A DNA stretch of 64,000 bases from positions 124,001-188,000 of the forward strand of contig NZ_MRCC01000003.1 of NCBI RefSeq assembly GCF_001904655.1, in the 5' to 3' direction. The translations under genes and the position numbers were made by a program. Shown piece by piece: positions 62,677-64,000 of this stretch (its first letter is position 1; every line of letters starts with the position of its first letter). The stretch comes from Chroogloeocystis siderophila 5.2 s.c.1. Lineage in GTDB: Bacteria; Cyanobacteriota; Cyanobacteriia; Cyanobacteriales; Chroococcidiopsidaceae. The notes beneath the pieces were generated by a model. That model worked only from the letters and a program-made list of their open reading frames with translations, had not been told where the DNA came from and made no database searches.

Positions 62677-63621
62677 TTATTCTTCCACGCGATAGCCTAA
62701 TTCAGATAATCGAAAACGCGATTGTCGCCATTTGGGTTGCACTTTTACAAATAACTCAAGGTAAACTTTACCTGCAATTAACTTTTGCATTTGTTCTCGC
62801 GCTGCAGAACCGATCGCTTTGAGCATCGTACCGCCTTTACCAATTAAAATACCTTTTTGTGAGTCACGTTCAACGTGAATCGTTGCTAAAACGCGTGTAA
62901 TTGTTGTATCTTCTTCAACGCGATCAATTGTCACAGCTACCGAGTGGGGGACTTCTTCGCGCGTCAACAGCAAAATTTGTTCGCGAATTAATTCACCCAT
63001 AATAAATCGTTCAGGTTGATCGGTAACTAAATCTGGCGGATAGTAGTATGGTCCTGGTTCTAAATGCGTAACGAGTAATTGTTGAAGTGTGTCTAACCCG
63101 TTGCCTGTTAGTGCAGAAAACTTGACAATTTGCCACTGATAGGGTGCAGCTAAATCTTCATAAGTACGATCAAGCTGTGAATCCGCTTGTTGATCGATTT
63201 TATTGATACCTAAAATGACAGGATTTTCTGTACGACTGAGAAGATCGATAATAAAGCGATCGCCGCCGCCTGCGGGTTGCGTTCCATCGACGACGAATAA
63301 TATAACATCAACAGCATCAATCGCAATTCGTGCGTTGCGGACTAAAACTTCGCCAAGTTGGTGGTGAGGTTTATGAATTCCTGGTGTATCTACAAAAATC
63401 AGTTGTGCTTCCGGTGTTGTTAAGATTCCCTGCAAGCGATTTCGCGTAGTTTGCGCCACAGGCGAAGTAATCGCAATTTTTTGTCCTACAAGTTGATTCA
63501 TCAATGTCGATTTACCAACATTCGGACGACCAATAATACCAATAAAACCTGATTTGTATCCAGTAGGCGCTTGCGGAATACTCCACGCTTCAGAAAAATT
63601 CAAATTATCAATATCACTCAC
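62677..63621 (-). CDS. era: GTPase Era
   Basis: This 314 aa GTPase is required for 16S rRNA 3' end maturation and 30S assembly. G1 is GRPNVGKST, G2 region QTTRNRLQG, G3 DTPGIH, G4 NKID, G5 SALTGNGLD. The C-terminal KH domain includes RDSQKGILIGKGGTMLKAIG. A roughly 20-residue N-terminal extension (SDIDNLNFSEAWSIPQ) precedes the G domain. The start is GTG 63621. It is divergent from pfkA. Confidence 0.95.
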   Translation of the reverse strand: MSDIDNLNFSEAWSIPQAPTGYKSGFIGIIGRPNVGKSTLMNQLVGQKIAITSPVAQTTRNRLQGILTTPEAQLIFVDTPGIHKPHHQLGEVLVRNARIAIDAVDVILFVVDGTQPAGGGDRFIIDLLSRTENPVILGINKIDQQADSQLDRTYEDLAAPYQWQIVKFSALTGNGLDTLQQLLVTHLEPGPYYYPPDLVTDQPERFIMGELIREQILLLTREEVPHSVAVTIDRVEEDTTITRVLATIHVERDSQKGILIGKGGTMLKAIGSAAREQMQKLIAGKVYLELFVKVQPKWRQSRFRLSELGYRVEE

Positions 63622-63819
63622 TTTTATTGTATTCCTTAAGAATTTTCAACTCAAAACTCGAATCTAACCACTCACTTCTTACTCTTTACCCGTTTGCAAT
63701 TTTTAATATAGTTTCTTTGCCAAAAATCACAAATAATAAAATCCTGTAGTCATTTGCACAAAGTGTCCACTTAATCTAGTTTAATCATCTTCTAAAGAGG
63801 ACTTTTAGCTTAAGTCAAC

Positions 63820-64000
63820 ATGGGAGAACACAAACGCATTGGTATTCTTACCAGTGGCGGTGATTGCGCTGGATTAAATGCTGTAATTCGGGCAGTGGTG
63901 AATCGCGCGGTAGGGACTTACAGTTGGGAAGTGTTGGGAATTCGTCAAGCTACGCTTGGATTAATGCAGCAACCACCGAAGTATATCGCTTTAGATGTTG
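63820..64000 (+). CDS. pfkA: 6-phosphofructokinase, N-terminal part (runs off the right edge)
   Basis: The visible 60 codons read [20 protein letters not shown], the phosphofructokinase P-loop-like substrate site. GGDCAGLN differs from the GGDxPGMN of ATP-PFK of enterobacteria and is the form found in many cyanobacterial PFKs. Phosphodonor (ATP or PPi) cannot be judged here. It starts at ATG 63820, 18 bases after the GAGG in AAAGAGG. It is divergent from era; the 198 bp between must hold both promoters. Confidence 0.88.
   Translation, partial: MGEHKRIGILTSGGDCAGLNAVIRAVVNRAVGTYSWEVLGIRQATLGLMQQPPKYIALDV

Noticed and set aside
1-64000. tRNA genes
   Set aside because: Intergenic regions were scanned by eye for T-loop patterns such as GGTTCGAATCC, and none was found; a covariance search was not possible.

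Overview
The window is chromosomal DNA from a cyanobacterium. The HIP1 octamer GCGATCGC recurs through most of it. It also carries the Yfr1 small RNA between guaB3 and trxA, a sucrose synthase, a KGK-domain gene cluster and several protein types found mainly in cyanobacteria (DUF1350, DUF3153, GuaB3). The many simple intergenic repeats and the pseudogenes fit a large-genome cyanobacterium of the Chroococcidiopsis/Gloeocapsa kind or a relative, but the genus is a weak inference. No rRNA, tRNA, CRISPR array or complete insertion sequence was recognised.

Layout. 1-4714: the 5' end of mutS2, then the guaB3-Yfr1-trxA locus. It is interrupted by a 2.1 kb AT-rich, HIP1-free island (about 719-2844) flanked by a 135 bp direct repeat that contains the guaB3 start. 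4985-8192: LOG-family protein, DUF1350 protein and a receiver-PP2C phosphatase. 8657-10062: a gene graveyard (AraC/PchR-type regulator, TonB-receptor N-terminus, Rpn-family nuclease). 10251-21000: housekeeping genes acsA, terC, ndk, speA, a sugar-nucleotide pyrophosphorylase, scpA, pdxH and a DUF3153-TPR pair. 21185-26243: gap, ppsA, a type II thioesterase and an Sfp-type phosphopantetheinyl transferase in one direction. 26278-29649: a dead penicillin acylase, two tandem crcB genes and an orphan siderophore ABC ATPase. 29971-40504: a glycosyltransferase, trmB, a metallophosphoesterase, msrA, a large hybrid histidine kinase, an Fe-S aldo/keto reductase, a bifunctional nuclease and ribE. 40604-49205: M32 carboxypeptidase, susA, a Ca2+/H+ exchanger and a GH57 glycosidase. 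49755-56826: a glutathione-dependent reductase, then a seven-gene minus-strand array (dynamin-like GTPase, three KGK proteins, HNH nuclease, TPM protein, LemA). 56958-64000: PPC-domain protein, RsmB/NSUN methyltransferase, DUF2157 and GDYXXLXY membrane proteins, a truncated APH kinase, mazEF, era and the start of pfkA.

How the genes fit together. Carbon flow is well represented: acetate activation (acsA), lower glycolysis/gluconeogenesis (gap, ppsA), sucrose turnover (susA), glucan processing (GH57) and phosphofructokinase (pfkA). The thioesterase and phosphopantetheinyl transferase suggest carrier-protein biosynthesis encoded elsewhere. Iron-siderophore functions appear to be decaying: the regulator and receptor are broken and the ABC ATPase is isolated.

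Most notable observations: (1) the duplicated guaB3 5' end around the island; (2) the dynamin/KGK/HNH array, whose three KGK proteins share an LDDIR-type C-terminal motif and which may be an undescribed functional unit; (3) short intergenic repeats that have become protein sequence in at least four genes (scpA, the thioesterase, rsmB, GH57); (4) a receiver domain whose phosphoacceptor Asp is replaced by Glu.
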